From DMER01 sp003451645 (GTDB lineage: Bacteria > Pseudomonadota > Alphaproteobacteria > Micropepsales > Micropepsaceae), in the NCBI GenBank assembly GCA_031976175.1, contig DALYLR010000039.1, positions 1 to 26,292 of the forward strand: a DNA stretch of 26,292 nt. Direction: 5' to 3'. This document shows positions 1 to 6,976 of this stretch, in pieces. The translations under genes and the position numbers were made by a program. The stretch's first letter is position 1. Each line of letters opens with the position of its first letter. The notes under the pieces are model-generated. The model saw nothing but the letters and a program-made list of their open reading frames with translations, made no database searches and was not told where the DNA came from.

Positions 1-554
1 GCCTCCATTCCATGGCTGATCGAGGAGCCATAATGCACCCATCTGCGAGCCGGCGCCGGTGCCGCCTCGATCGCCGCGCCCGCATCCAGCCGTACGCCGC
101 GCAGTTCGACCGAGCCGCAGACCGGCAGCCAAATCTCGATCGTCTTCATGCCCGGGGCCAGACCGTCAAAGTGCAAGGTGCAGGCCTCGCCCGGTGTGAT
201 CTCAACGCCCGGCGGCATCCGCATGCGGTCCAGGACGAGGGTCGGTCCCTTCGCTGCCAGACAGGTTCCCACGAACGCACCATCCGCATAAAGATCAAAC
301 GCCATCGGCAGGCGCGCCTCGCCCTTGATTTGCAGCGCCATCTCCTGGACCTCGAGCGCGATTTGCTGCGTGTCTGAGCGAAAGGTCAGCCGCACGCCCG
401 AAGGCATGTTGGCCACAACCTCAAGTCCCGGATCAGGCGATTGCGCGGTGACGCGTTGCGGCAGGCGGCGCAGCATCATGCCCAAGGGCGTGGCCTGCAC
501 CTCATAGGCACCGCAAAACTCCAGCGCCGGGTGGTTGAGCGAGATCGTCTGCAT
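1..554 (-). CDS. SGNH/GDSL-type esterase, N-terminal part (cut by window edge)
   Basis: This is a partial gene; 184 codons are visible and the 3' part lies beyond the window start. The ATG at 554 lies 31 bases after the stop of the upstream hydrolase on the same strand, so the two are probably co-transcribed; the SD before this ATG is weak. The first ~150 residues look like the beta-rich N-terminal domain of carbohydrate-esterase-like SGNH hydrolases (terms such as LHFDGLAPGMKTIEIWLP). The visible end reads WVHYGSSISHGMEA, which fits block I of SGNH hydrolases, with the Ser of GSSISHG as likely nucleophile. Blocks III and V (Gly/Asn and Asp/His) are outside the window, so activity cannot be judged. 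No signal peptide is visible, which suggests a cytoplasmic enzyme. The substrate is unknown. Confidence 0.75.
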   Translation of the reverse strand, partial: MQTISLNHPALEFCGAYEVQATPLGMMLRRLPQRVTAQSPDPGLEVVANMPSGVRLTFRSDTQQIALEVQEMALQIKGEARLPMAFDLYADGAFVGTCLAAKGPTLVLDRMRMPPGVEITPGEACTLHFDGLAPGMKTIEIWLPVCGSVELRGVRLDAGAAIEAAPAPARRWVHYGSSISHGME

Positions 555-585
555 GCGGATGGGGTCTTTCGCTGAGGGGCCAGGG

Positions 586-1605
586 CTATCCGCTTCGGGC
601 CGCAAAGACGCCGTGAAGAAACTGCACCGCTGCGGCATGGGCATCGGTGCTGCAGGGGGGCACGTAAATCTCGAAATGATCGCAATTGACCTCATGCACT
701 GCCCGGTTGGGGCCCGCCTTGGCAAAGGTCTCGACCGCGGAGAAGGGGGCGAAACGGTCGGCGCGCGAGGCGATGAGAAGCACGGGCTTGGTCAGGCCCG
801 CCGCCTGAATGGCGGGGTTATAATCGTCAAAGGTAAAGATCGACCGCGCCACCACCGCGTTGCGATAGGTCAGTCCCGGCCGGACCAGCGTCTCAAACGC
901 CGCATAGGCGCGGTCATCCACCAGCATGCCAAAGCCGCCCGAGGGCGCGATGGCGGGGATAGTCACCGGCTCCGCGCCAAAGGCCGCGAGCCACAAATCG
1001 CCCCAGGCGGTGGCGAGCAGCCGGGTGACCCAGCCTACGCCAAAGAAGGTCGCCTCGCCCTCCACGCGCGTGTCGATCAGGGGCACTTGCGCCACCACCG
1101 CCTGCACATCGTCGCGCTTGGCTGCTGTGATCAGGGCATGGCCCGCGCCCATGGATGAGCCATAGACGGCGATCCGCGCGGGGTCGATGCCGGGCAAGTC
1201 CTTCACAAAGGCGATGGCGGCGTTCCAATCCGCCACTTGCAGCGTGGGGTCCACCAATTGACGCGGCGCCCCGCCGGAGGCGCCAAAATTACGGTAGTCG
1301 AACACAAAGGCGGCCATGCCCCTGTCGCGCAGCGCTAGCGCGATCTGATCGAGCGCCACATCGCGCGTGCCCGCAAAGCCATGCCCCAGGATGACCGCAG
1401 GGTGGGGCCCCTCGCCACTGGGGCGGAACAGCCAGCCCGCACACTCCGTGTTGCCGCAAGGGAAGCGCAAATCCTCCCGGTCCGTCAGGCCGGTTTGCAG
1501 GTCAAGCGCTCGCGCCGGCGCATAGGTGCGCAGCGCACCGGCCACAATGGGGCCGATGAGGAGGCCCAAAAGGACGAGGACCAGGATGCTCAGCCTACGG
1601 ATCAT
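586..1605 (-). CDS. Alpha/beta hydrolase with N-terminal membrane anchor
   Basis: A 339-residue serine hydrolase of the dienelactone-hydrolase/prolyl-oligopeptidase-like fold. The start at 1605 is chosen because GGAGG lies about 10 bases upstream; an upstream in-frame start at 1662 has no good SD and would add an unstructured Gly-rich leader. Residues 4-25 form a hydrophobic segment (signal anchor or signal peptide), so the catalytic part is probably periplasmic or membrane-tethered. Visible triad: Ser151 in GSSMG (GxSxG), Asp283 in SRADRF and His310 in CDHFE. The oxyanion region is LGHGFAGT (73-80). Four Cys are present (50, 55, 308, 318), compatible with disulfides in the periplasm. The SGNH esterase gene follows 31 bases downstream. 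Substrate is not evident; an ester or peptide hydrolase are both possible. Confidence 0.85.
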   Translation of the reverse strand: MIRRLSILVLVLLGLLIGPIVAGALRTYAPARALDLQTGLTDREDLRFPCGNTECAGWLFRPSGEGPHPAVILGHGFAGTRDVALDQIALALRDRGMAAFVFDYRNFGASGGAPRQLVDPTLQVADWNAAIAFVKDLPGIDPARIAVYGSSMGAGHALITAAKRDDVQAVVAQVPLIDTRVEGEATFFGVGWVTRLLATAWGDLWLAAFGAEPVTIPAIAPSGGFGMLVDDRAYAAFETLVRPGLTYRNAVVARSIFTFDDYNPAIQAAGLTKPVLLIASRADRFAPFSAVETFAKAGPNRAVHEVNCDHFEIYVPPCSTDAHAAAVQFLHGVFAARSG

Positions 1606-1896
1606 GACGGCACCCCCTCCCCCGTTGGCACGTCTGCAACGATTATCGCCGTATGAGAACATTAGGCGAACAACTGGCTTACGTCAACTCAAATTCGCGC
1701 ACCCCAGGATTTGGTGCATCCCTCGCGTTGGACCGTGCTTTATTGACTTGAAATTGTTGAGGGTCACAAGATTTATCACAACCGTTTCCAGCGTCGTGGC
1801 TGGCTGGAGGCCGCGCCGCCTCATGAGAGGTATAGCAATTTATAACACAGTATATTACACTGACCGTATACTCTGATAAATCAGGTACATATTCGC
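1606..1896. other. AT-rich intergenic region between divergent genes
   Basis: About 290 bases separate the hydrolase (minus) from the AAA ATPase (plus). Base composition turns AT-rich from about 1740 to 1890. No convincing gene is seen; the open frames here have no SD and no recognisable protein pattern. The right part should hold the ATPase promoter and contains the inverted repeat listed separately. Confidence 0.5.
1849..1872. promoter_or_regulatory. Inverted repeat AGTATA-N12-TATACT upstream of AAA ATPase
   Basis: Perfect 6-base arms (AGTATA at 1849-1854, TATACT at 1867-1872) lie 25 bases before the ATG of the ATPase, in a very AT-rich stretch also containing TATAAC and TATATT. The position fits an operator overlapping or just after the promoter. 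The arms are short, so chance occurrence in AT-rich DNA is possible. Confidence 0.35.
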
Positions 1897-3072
1897 ATGG
1901 ACCCCGTCCGGAATCCTTTCGCGCCAGGGGCTGGCTCCCGGCCACCGGAACTGGCTGGCCGCGATGACATCATTGCTGCAGCCGAGGTCGCCCTGCAGAG
2001 GGTCTTGCTAGGAAAACATGACCGTTCCCAAATTCTCCTCGGCCTCAGAGGCGTCGGCAAGACCGTACTTCTCAATCACATTCAGAGTCTGGCTGAAAAG
2101 CACCACCACATCGCGACGATGATCGAGGCCCCGGAAGACCGGCCGCTTGTTGAACTCCTGTTTCCGCGGATCCATTATGTCTTACGTCAGCTATCGCTCA
2201 CGGATCGCGCGAAGTCGCTGGCTTATAGAGGTCTTCGTGCGCTGCGGTCGCTGGCGTCTGTGTTCAAGATCAAAATTGGAGACACATCCATTTCTGTCGA
2301 TCCGGAACCCGGCGCTGCGGATTCCGGCAATCTTGAGGATGACTTAGCGGACGTCTTTATGCGCACGGGGGAGGCGGCGAAATCCGCGGGCCGTGCATGG
2401 ACGCTTCTGATCGATGAAGTGCAATATCTCAGCAAGCCCGACCTGTCTGCCCTCATTGTCAGTTTGCACCGGCTGAATCAGAAGGGCCTCCCAGTCATCT
2501 TCTTCGGTGCCGGTCTTCCCCAAATTGCAGAACTTGCTGGCGATGCCAAGTCGTATGCCGAGAGGCTGTTTAACTTTCCAGCGATCGGCGCCCTTGACCA
2601 CCACTCTGCGATGGAAGCGATCAGAGGACCAGTCGAAGCAGAAGGGGAGGCGATCTCTACCGATGCCCTCGAAGCCATTGCCGAACAGACGCGAAGGTAT
2701 CCCTACTTTCTTCAGGAGTGGGGGTTCCAAATTTGGAACCTGGCGGAGATGTCGCCTATCGAGCGGGAGCTGGTTCCCGTCGCGACAAACCTTGCGGTCC
2801 GCAGGCTGGATGAGAGTTTCTTCAGAGTGCGCTTCGACCGGCTGACGCCTAAGGAACGCGAATATGTCTTTGCTATGGCCCGGCTGGGTGCCGGGCCATA
2901 CCGCTCCTCCGATGTTGCGGCAATGCTTGGCGAGCCTGTGCAGTCTCTGGGGCCCCGGCGTGCATCGATCATCCGCAAAGGTATGATCTATAGCCCCGCG
3001 CATGGCGATATCGCCTTTACCGTTCCACTGTTTGAGGAGTTTCTGGGCCGTATTGGGCAACAGGCAGTTTGA
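1897..3072 (+). CDS. AAA ATPase, Orc1/Cdc6-like (COG1672-type), stand-alone
   Basis: 391 residues. Walker A is GLRGVGKT (49-56), Walker B is LLIDEVQ (170-176), and a sensor-1-like strand is FFGAGLP (202-208). Residues ~313-385 look like a winged helix, with a helix-turn-helix around RSSDVAAMLGEPVQSL. This order (P-loop ATPase then winged helix) is that of the archaeal-type AAA family related to Orc1/Cdc6 and STAND ATPases. The N-terminal NPFAPGAGSRPPELAGRDD is a signature I associate with bacterial members of this group. An AGG lies about 10 bases before the ATG. The gene stands alone: no nuclease, protease or effector partner adjoins it, so a defence or regulatory role would be speculation. 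Its base composition is lower in GC than the core genes and it borders decayed DNA, suggesting horizontal acquisition. Cytoplasmic; DNA or protein target unknown. Confidence 0.85.
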   Translation: MDPVRNPFAPGAGSRPPELAGRDDIIAAAEVALQRVLLGKHDRSQILLGLRGVGKTVLLNHIQSLAEKHHHIATMIEAPEDRPLVELLFPRIHYVLRQLSLTDRAKSLAYRGLRALRSLASVFKIKIGDTSISVDPEPGAADSGNLEDDLADVFMRTGEAAKSAGRAWTLLIDEVQYLSKPDLSALIVSLHRLNQKGLPVIFFGAGLPQIAELAGDAKSYAERLFNFPAIGALDHHSAMEAIRGPVEAEGEAISTDALEAIAEQTRRYPYFLQEWGFQIWNLAEMSPIERELVPVATNLAVRRLDESFFRVRFDRLTPKEREYVFAMARLGAGPYRSSDVAAMLGEPVQSLGPRRASIIRKGMIYSPAHGDIAFTVPLFEEFLGRIGQQAV

Positions 3073-3557
3073 ACAAATCCGGCGACAGGTAACGATGCGA
3101 GCCGTGCCGCCTGATAGGAGGGCGGCACCTCTGGCTTTCGGCGCGATTTGGAGCGGCCAAGCGTCCGGCGCAAGGTCCATTCGCGCCAAGTGACGAAGCC
3201 TGGCGAGCCCAAGGGGCGGTCCGTGCGTGTGCTCAAGCAGATCGCCTCGCTCTATTGGGGCGAGTCCACGCCGGGATGCTGGCCCCCGTCACCTGTCTGC
3301 GGCATCAAAGGTGCTGACCTCACATATCCTTGGGCTTCATGACGTCGGCGCATCAAAGGCCAGAACTCTCCGTCCGCTGGACACACATCGGAGTCAAGCT
3401 CAAAACTCCAAAGGAATCTGCTAAATACTGGATAAAGGAAGGGGCTTGAGTCGGGGTCGTATGGAATTTGCTTTGCAAACTTGAATTCTACCGAATTCTG
3501 TGATTAGTTGGGTTTGCAGAACTTTGAGACGTTGAGGTGTTGAGAAAGGGTCTTGAT
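3073..3557. other. Gene-poor relic-like region
   Basis: This 485-base stretch has no supported gene. The first 230 bases are GC-rich and read like former coding DNA, but no family is recognised. A 36-codon frame at 3339-3449 (ATG to TGA; ends with residues KLKTPKESAKYWIKEGA) has a protein-like composition but no SD, so it may be a leftover C-terminus. From about 3400 the sequence becomes clearly AT-rich up to the next gene, whose promoter probably lies there. A hairpin at 3104-3128 follows the ATPase. Confidence 0.5.
3104..3128 (+). terminator. Hairpin downstream of AAA ATPase, possible terminator
   Basis: GTGCCGCC (3104-3111) pairs perfectly with GGCGGCAC (3121-3128) across a 9-base loop, 32 bases after the ATPase stop. 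No T-run follows (CTCTGGCTTT), so it is either a weak terminator, an mRNA 3' stabiliser, or a palindrome of other origin. Confidence 0.4.
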
Positions 3558-3911
3558 ATGAGCAACACAAATTTGTCAATGAACCCAGCTGAATTAGGGA
3601 ATGCAAATCTGATCTATATATTGTATTTGGTGGGGCTTGTGTTGGGTATCACCACGATTGTTGGCGTCATCATGGCGTATGTCTCCAAGTCTGGAGCATC
3701 GCCTGTCCTTATTTCTCACTATAACAATCAAATAAATGTTTTTTGGAAATTTTTGTTATATTGTTTCATCGGCGGGCTGACGGCAATTTTCCTGGTTGGT
3801 TTTTTCATTCTAGTTTTTGCTTTGGTTTGGTACATTGTGCGAGTAGTGAAGGGAATGCAGGCCTTGGCGCGTGGCGATGCGATATCGCGGCCGGGCAGTT
3901 GGGGTTTCTGA
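3558..3911 (+). CDS. DUF4870-family membrane protein
   Basis: 117 residues. The ATG at 3558 is preceded by GAGAAAGGG at a suitable distance; an upstream TTG at 3537 would add only seven residues. Three hydrophobic segments are visible: about residues 21-42 (LIYILYLVGLVLGITTIVGV), 62-85 and a region merging into FLVGFFILVFALVWYIVRVV near 85-105. The layout (ILYLVGL...GVIMAYVSK, then SHYNNQINVFWKFLLY, then VWYIVRVVKGMQALARGDAI) matches DUF4870 proteins, small inner-membrane proteins of unknown function. Codon use is strikingly AT-rich compared with most of the window, supporting foreign origin or a distinct history. It is a single-gene unit with no obvious partner. Confidence 0.85.
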   Translation: MSNTNLSMNPAELGNANLIYILYLVGLVLGITTIVGVIMAYVSKSGASPVLISHYNNQINVFWKFLLYCFIGGLTAIFLVGFFILVFALVWYIVRVVKGMQALARGDAISRPGSWGF

Positions 3912-4295
3912 GAAATTGCAGCTAAACTTGTGTGTCCTGAGATGGCAATTGCCAGATAGATTGAGGTTCGCCCTCTTGGCCGTTTAAAGGGCCGGGAGGG
4001 CCGGGCCCTGCGCCACTCCTGAGCGGATTAGTTGGTGTCGCCAAACACCACTTATGATTTGCGATGCAACCGACTATGACCTCGGAGAAGAAAGTTGCAC
4101 GCCGGAAGCGGTCCTTGGAATTGCCAGAATTATGGCCGAATTATGGGAACACAATACTCAAATCGACCAAGTACAAAAGTCATAAGACATGCATGGCGCA
4201 AATTAAGTATTGCGTCCCGTTAGTTCACGCGTCCCCTTAATTCAATCTCCAATGTGCATTGAATCTCGGATATCCCGCTCCCTTGGCGCTTTGGC
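3912..4295. other. Gene-poor region with one possible small ORF
   Basis: No recognised gene lies here. Apart from the 43-codon frame listed separately, it contains a GC-rich inverted repeat near 3986-4010 (AGGGCC facing GGCCCT) and a small hairpin TGGTGT/ACACCA near 4033-4050, neither followed by a T-run. The second half is compositionally mixed and leads into the truncated PIN-domain remnant. Confidence 0.45.
4054..4185 (+). CDS. Possible small protein or gene fragment, 43 aa
   Basis: An ATG-TAA frame with a plausible amphipathic composition (TPEAVLGIARIMAELWEHNT near residues 16-35, helix-like, acidic start). It lacks a clear SD. It might be the C-terminal remainder of a decayed gene from the same lost element as the neighbouring PIN remnant, or a chance frame. 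I do not recognise a family. Confidence 0.25.
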   Translation: MICDATDYDLGEESCTPEAVLGIARIMAELWEHNTQIDQVQKS

Positions 4296-4574
4296 GTGAA
4301 CCCTTCTTGTCGCGGTACCACGCGCGAAGGGCGGCTAACACAGTGTGAATTGACGGAATGTTTCACTCTGTTGGCTGCTTTGCCCATCATGACGGATGGC
4401 GAGTGCGCGGCGCGCGCATGGCGCGACACAGTTCATCTCGCCCAGAAATACACATTAACCGTCTACGATGCGGCCTATTTGGAAATGGCGATGCGCCTTG
4501 GTTGTGGCCTCGCCACCTTGGACAAGGCGCTGCGCGCAGCGGCCAAACAGGCTGGCCTGGCGGTCCTCGCATAG
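4296..4574 (+). pseudogene. Truncated VapC-type PIN-domain toxin remnant
   Basis: The frame reads, from about 4330, like the C-terminal half of a VapC ribonuclease toxin: an ALLAALPI segment, then LTVYDAAYLEMAMRLG, LATLDKALRAAA and a hydrophobic end. In intact VapC (about 130 residues) four acidic residues bind the metal. Here the two C-terminal Asp (YDAAYLE and TLDKAL) remain, but the N-terminal half with the first Asp and the Glu is missing. The only upstream in-frame start is GTG 4296 without SD, and no VapB antitoxin gene is found upstream. This indicates a non-functional remnant of a toxin-antitoxin pair, consistent with decay of a mobile or accessory segment. Confidence 0.7.
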
Positions 4575-4720
4575 GGCGCCCCCGTTGCGTTCTCCGACAC
4601 CCGCCCTTGTCCGTTATAGTCGCCATGCCGCGCGGGGTCTGGCCGTTGCCGCGGCCGCATAGGGGCCTTGCAGGCTTGCCCCCTCCAGACCGCTTCCTGG
4701 CGCAAAACTTAAACCTTGCG

Positions 4721-4776
4721 TCAAAAAAATCGGGCCTTTTCCGGTGGAATTGGCTGAATTCCGCGGAAAAAGCCCA
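4721..4776 (-). terminator. Rho-independent terminator of the crotonase gene
   Basis: On the minus strand a long imperfect hairpin (arms at 4757-4775 and 4732-4751; outer arms GGGCTTTTTCCG and CGGAAAAGGCCC, inner arms GGAATT and AATTCC, tiny loop) is followed at once by GATTTTTTT (complement of 4723-4731). It lies about 100 bases after the stop of the crotonase, which reads in this direction. Confidence 0.75.
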
Positions 4777-4783
4777 AATTCTT

Positions 4784-4877
4784 GTTTCGTTTTGTTTCGC
4801 TGGCGTTACGTTTTGTTACGTTTTAGGCCGGGTTTTGTGACGTTTGGGGCCGGTTTTCGACCCCTTTTGTTACGTTC
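4784..4877. repeat. Short ~10-bp repeats, GTTWCGTTTT type
   Basis: Units start at 4784 (GTTTCGTTTT), 4794 (GTTTCGCTGG), 4805 (GTTACGTTTT) and 4815 (GTTACGTTTT), thus spaced 10, 11 and 10 bases, one helical turn. Two further related copies (TTTTGTGACGTTT at 4833-4845 and TTTTGTTACGTTC at 4865-4877) follow at wider spacing and flank a hairpin. The last copy abuts the crotonase stop codon. Helical phasing could mean protein binding; a simple slippage-derived repeat is equally possible. Confidence 0.6.
4846..4868 (+). terminator. Plus-strand hairpin with TTTT
   Basis: GGGGCCG (4846-4852) and CGACCCC (4858-4864) pair except for one C/A mismatch around the loop GTTTT, and TTTT follows directly. 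It would stop transcription coming from the PIN remnant side before it runs antisense into the crotonase gene. Confidence 0.55.
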
Positions 4878-5731
4878 TACATGACTTTGCGCAACGGCAG
4901 CAGGTCCGCATAGACCGCCTCGCGCTTCTCGGCCTTGGCCTTGAAGCTCTCCATCATGTCCACGCCGGGGTTGTACATCCCCGCCTGCCAGGTGGCGATG
5001 TAGTCGAGGCCGTCCTGGATCGAGTGGTCGCGGGCATAGTTGATCATGACCTTGGAGCCCAGGACTGCCAGCGGGCTCTTGGCGGCGATCTCGGCGGCCG
5101 TCGCCAGCACGTCCTTGTGCATCTCCTCCTGGCTGTCATAGAGGGCGTTGACGAGGCCAAGCTCATAGGCCCGGTGGGCCATCAAGCGGCGGCCGGTATA
5201 GGCCAGCTCCCGCAGCATCCCTTGCGGCAGCAAATGGCACAGGCGCGGGAAGGTGCCCACGTCGGCCGTCATGGCCAGGTTGATCTCCTGGATCACGAAA
5301 AAGGCGTCCTTGGTCGCATAGCGCATGTCGGCGCAGGTGCTCATGTCGACCGCCCCGCCCACGCAGCCGCCCTGGATCGCCATGAGGACGGGCATGCGCG
5401 CCCGGTCCATGCAGGAGAAGGCATCCTGCAAGTGCTTCACATGGTCCCGCATATTGGCCCTGGCGCGGCCATGCTCGGCATTCTGCGGCGGTGCTGCGGA
5501 GCCCTGGCCATCGGTGAAGACGCTCAGATCCATGCCCGCGCAGAAATGCTTGCCGGTGGACGAGATCACAATGACCCGCGCCGCGCCCTTGTCGCTAATC
5601 TCGTTAATGATCTCGGGCAATTCGTTCCAAAAGGCGCGGTTCATGGCGTTGAAGGCCTCGGGGCGGCTCAGCTGCACATGCGCGATCTTGTTGGCGGTCT
5701 CAACCTTGAAGCAGGTTAGTGGCATGGTCAT
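4877..5731 (-). CDS. Crotonase-family delta(3,5)-delta(2,4)-dienoyl-CoA isomerase-like protein
   Basis: 284 residues, normal length for enoyl-CoA hydratase/isomerase proteins. GAGGA lies about 9 bases before the ATG at 5731. The oxyanion-hole segments are HFCAGMDLS (62-70) and IQGGCVGGAVD (119-129). Three acidic residues stand at Asp129, Glu149 and Asp157; their spacing (20 and 8) equals that of Asp176, Glu196 and Asp204 in rat ECH1, and the surrounding pattern (ADMRYATKDAFF, QEI, TADVGT) is also that of ECH1. By family knowledge such enzymes shift double bonds of 3,5-dienoyl-CoA during beta-oxidation of unsaturated fatty acids. Classical hydratases instead carry two Glu. Cytoplasmic and monocistronic, with its own terminator. 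A generic annotation as enoyl-CoA hydratase would be less precise. Confidence 0.85.
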   Translation of the reverse strand: MTMPLTCFKVETANKIAHVQLSRPEAFNAMNRAFWNELPEIINEISDKGAARVIVISSTGKHFCAGMDLSVFTDGQGSAAPPQNAEHGRARANMRDHVKHLQDAFSCMDRARMPVLMAIQGGCVGGAVDMSTCADMRYATKDAFFVIQEINLAMTADVGTFPRLCHLLPQGMLRELAYTGRRLMAHRAYELGLVNALYDSQEEMHKDVLATAAEIAAKSPLAVLGSKVMINYARDHSIQDGLDYIATWQAGMYNPGVDMMESFKAKAEKREAVYADLLPLRKVM

Positions 5732-5825
5732 GGGTTTGGGTCCTCTTGGTCACATGGGGTGTTCAGGTGGCGATAGGTTAGCATGGCTGCTGGCGGCCGC
5801 CAGAGCGGCCTTTGCAACGCGGCGC

Positions 5826-5854
5826 TGGACAGGCGGATGCGTTCGGCCTATAAC
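5826..5854 (+). promoter_or_regulatory. Sigma-70-type promoter of tRNA-Phe
   Basis: TGGACA (5826-5831) and TATAAC (5849-5854) are separated by exactly 17 bases, and the tRNA starts 25 bases after the -10 box. The stretch after the -10 box (CCCCGCCCC) is a GC-rich discriminator, typical of stable-RNA promoters under stringent control. Confidence 0.7.
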
Positions 5855-5878
5855 CCCGCCCCTTCGGCCTTGTCCTAA

Positions 5879-5954
5879 GCCTGGGTAGCTCAGTTGGTAG
5901 AGCAGCGGATTGAAAATCCGCGTGTCGCTGGTTCGATTCCGGCCCCAGGCACCA
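5879..5954 (+). tRNA. tRNA-Phe (anticodon GAA), CCA encoded
   Basis: A full cloverleaf can be drawn. The acceptor stem GCCTGGG pairs with CCCAGGC, the D arm is GCTC...GAGC, the anticodon stem GCGGA/TCCGC carries loop TTGAAAA with anticodon GAA at 5912-5914, and the T arm is GCTGG-TTCGATT-CCGGC. Discriminator A (5951) is followed by encoded CCA (5952-5954). Length is 76 bases. All four stems are perfectly paired. I saw no second copy of the tRNA 3' end in the window, so no attachment-site duplication is evident. Confidence 0.98.
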
Positions 5955-6061
5955 CTTCCCCCTGCGGCACATGCGCAAATGTGAGCGCGCCGTGATGCAC
6001 TGCGGCATGAATTGTGTGTAAGCTTGGCTCCAGGAATTCGAAAGGAGCCTGCAGCCTCCCC

Positions 6062-6976
6062 ATGGAGATGCACCAAGTACGCTATTTCCTCGCGGTCAGC
6101 CGGACGCTGAACTTTACCAAGGCGGCGGAGGAGTGCCATGTCGCGCAGCCTTCGCTGACGCGCGCCATCCAAAAGCTCGAAGACGAGCTTGGCGGGCCGC
6201 TGTTCCACCGCGAGCGCGCCAATACGCATCTGACCGATCTGGGCCGCATGATGCAGCCTCATTTGGAGAAGGTTTACGCGGCCGCCCAGGAGGCCAGCAC
6301 GCTGGCACGCGGGGTCAAGAAGGGCGAGGTCTCGCCGTTGAAGCTGGGCGTCGCGCAGACCGTGGCGCCAGAGGTCCTAATGACCTTGGTGCGGAACTTG
6401 CGCGGGGTTGTGAACGGGTTTGAGCTGACGATGGGTGCGGGACCTGACGCGACCTTGATCGGCCGGGCGGTATCGGGCGAGTTCGACCTGGCCATTCTTG
6501 GCGATCCCGACAGCTTGCCCGATAGGGTGCGCTCCTGGCCGCTGTTCCGCGAGCGGCTGAAAGTGCTGGTCCCTGCGTCCCACCGGTTCGCCAAGCTCAA
6601 GAGCGTCAGCATGGCTGAGCTGGACCGCGAAGACATCATTGACCGGCCCGATTGCCCGCTGATGGATCAATTCAAGCAGGCTTGTGCAGCAGCGGGCATC
6701 GAGCCGCGCTTCCGCCACCGTGCGGGCTGTGAGGAACAAATGCGCAGCCTGCTGCTTTCCGGGTTCGACATTGCGGTGTGTCCGGAGCATTTCGGGTTTA
6801 GCGAAGGCTTGGTCAGCATGAGCATTGGCGGCCTTGAGTATGAGCGGCAGGTAGTGCTGGCGGAGGTTGCCGGGCGGCGGCATTCGACCGCCACGACCGC
6901 CTTTATTCGTTTGGCCCGCGCGCAAGATTGGGCATACGTGACTTTGAATGGGACCGCTTCGCCGTCAGCCTTTTGA
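6062..6976 (+). CDS. LysR-family transcriptional regulator
   Basis: 304 residues, standard for the family. The N-terminus has the LysR winged helix-turn-helix: residues 3-60 with LNFTKAAEECHVAQPSLTRAI and LEDELGGPLFHR. Residues ~90-295 form the periplasmic-binding-like effector domain. The start MEMHQVRYF is typical; AAAGGAGC lies upstream at a rather long distance (about 14 bases), and an ATG two codons later is possible. An in-frame start at 6014 would add 16 residues and is unlikely. The gene overlaps the convergent peroxiredoxin gene by 74 bases at its 3' end. LysR proteins usually regulate a divergent neighbour, but here the upstream neighbour is a tRNA, so the target is open. Cys residues at several positions (25, 201, 212, 224, 244) do not suffice to claim OxyR-like redox sensing. 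Confidence 0.9.
   Translation: MEMHQVRYFLAVSRTLNFTKAAEECHVAQPSLTRAIQKLEDELGGPLFHRERANTHLTDLGRMMQPHLEKVYAAAQEASTLARGVKKGEVSPLKLGVAQTVAPEVLMTLVRNLRGVVNGFELTMGAGPDATLIGRAVSGEFDLAILGDPDSLPDRVRSWPLFRERLKVLVPASHRFAKLKSVSMAELDREDIIDRPDCPLMDQFKQACAAAGIEPRFRHRAGCEEQMRSLLLSGFDIAVCPEHFGFSEGLVSMSIGGLEYERQVVLAEVAGRRHSTATTAFIRLARAQDWAYVTLNGTASPSAF

Larger units (their letters stand above)
4575..4876. other. Intergenic region with terminators and short repeats
   Basis: This 302-base stretch has no gene. It contains a long hairpin with a T-run on the minus strand (terminator of the crotonase gene), a second hairpin with TTTT on the plus strand, and an array of about 10-base GTTWCGTTTT units; each is listed separately. 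The first ~140 bases are GC-rich without visible signals. Confidence 0.6.

Noticed and set aside
2344..3189. Minus-strand open frame (281 codons) across the AAA ATPase
   Set aside because: Antisense to a gene with intact Walker motifs; no SD and no recognisable protein pattern.
1897..3911. AAA ATPase plus DUF4870 protein as a phage-defence system
   Set aside because: The two genes are 485 bases apart with different composition and no nuclease or toxin partner; there is no direct support.
4784..4877. CRISPR-like array
   Set aside because: The units are only about 10 bases long, with no unique spacers and no cas genes in the window.
4844..5719. Long plus-strand open frame (291 codons) across the crotonase gene
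   Set aside because: It is the antisense shadow of the GC-rich crotonase gene, with His/Gly/Val-rich composition and no family pattern.
5879..5954. tRNA-Phe as an attachment site of an island
   Set aside because: No second copy of the tRNA 3' end and no integrase gene were seen in the window.
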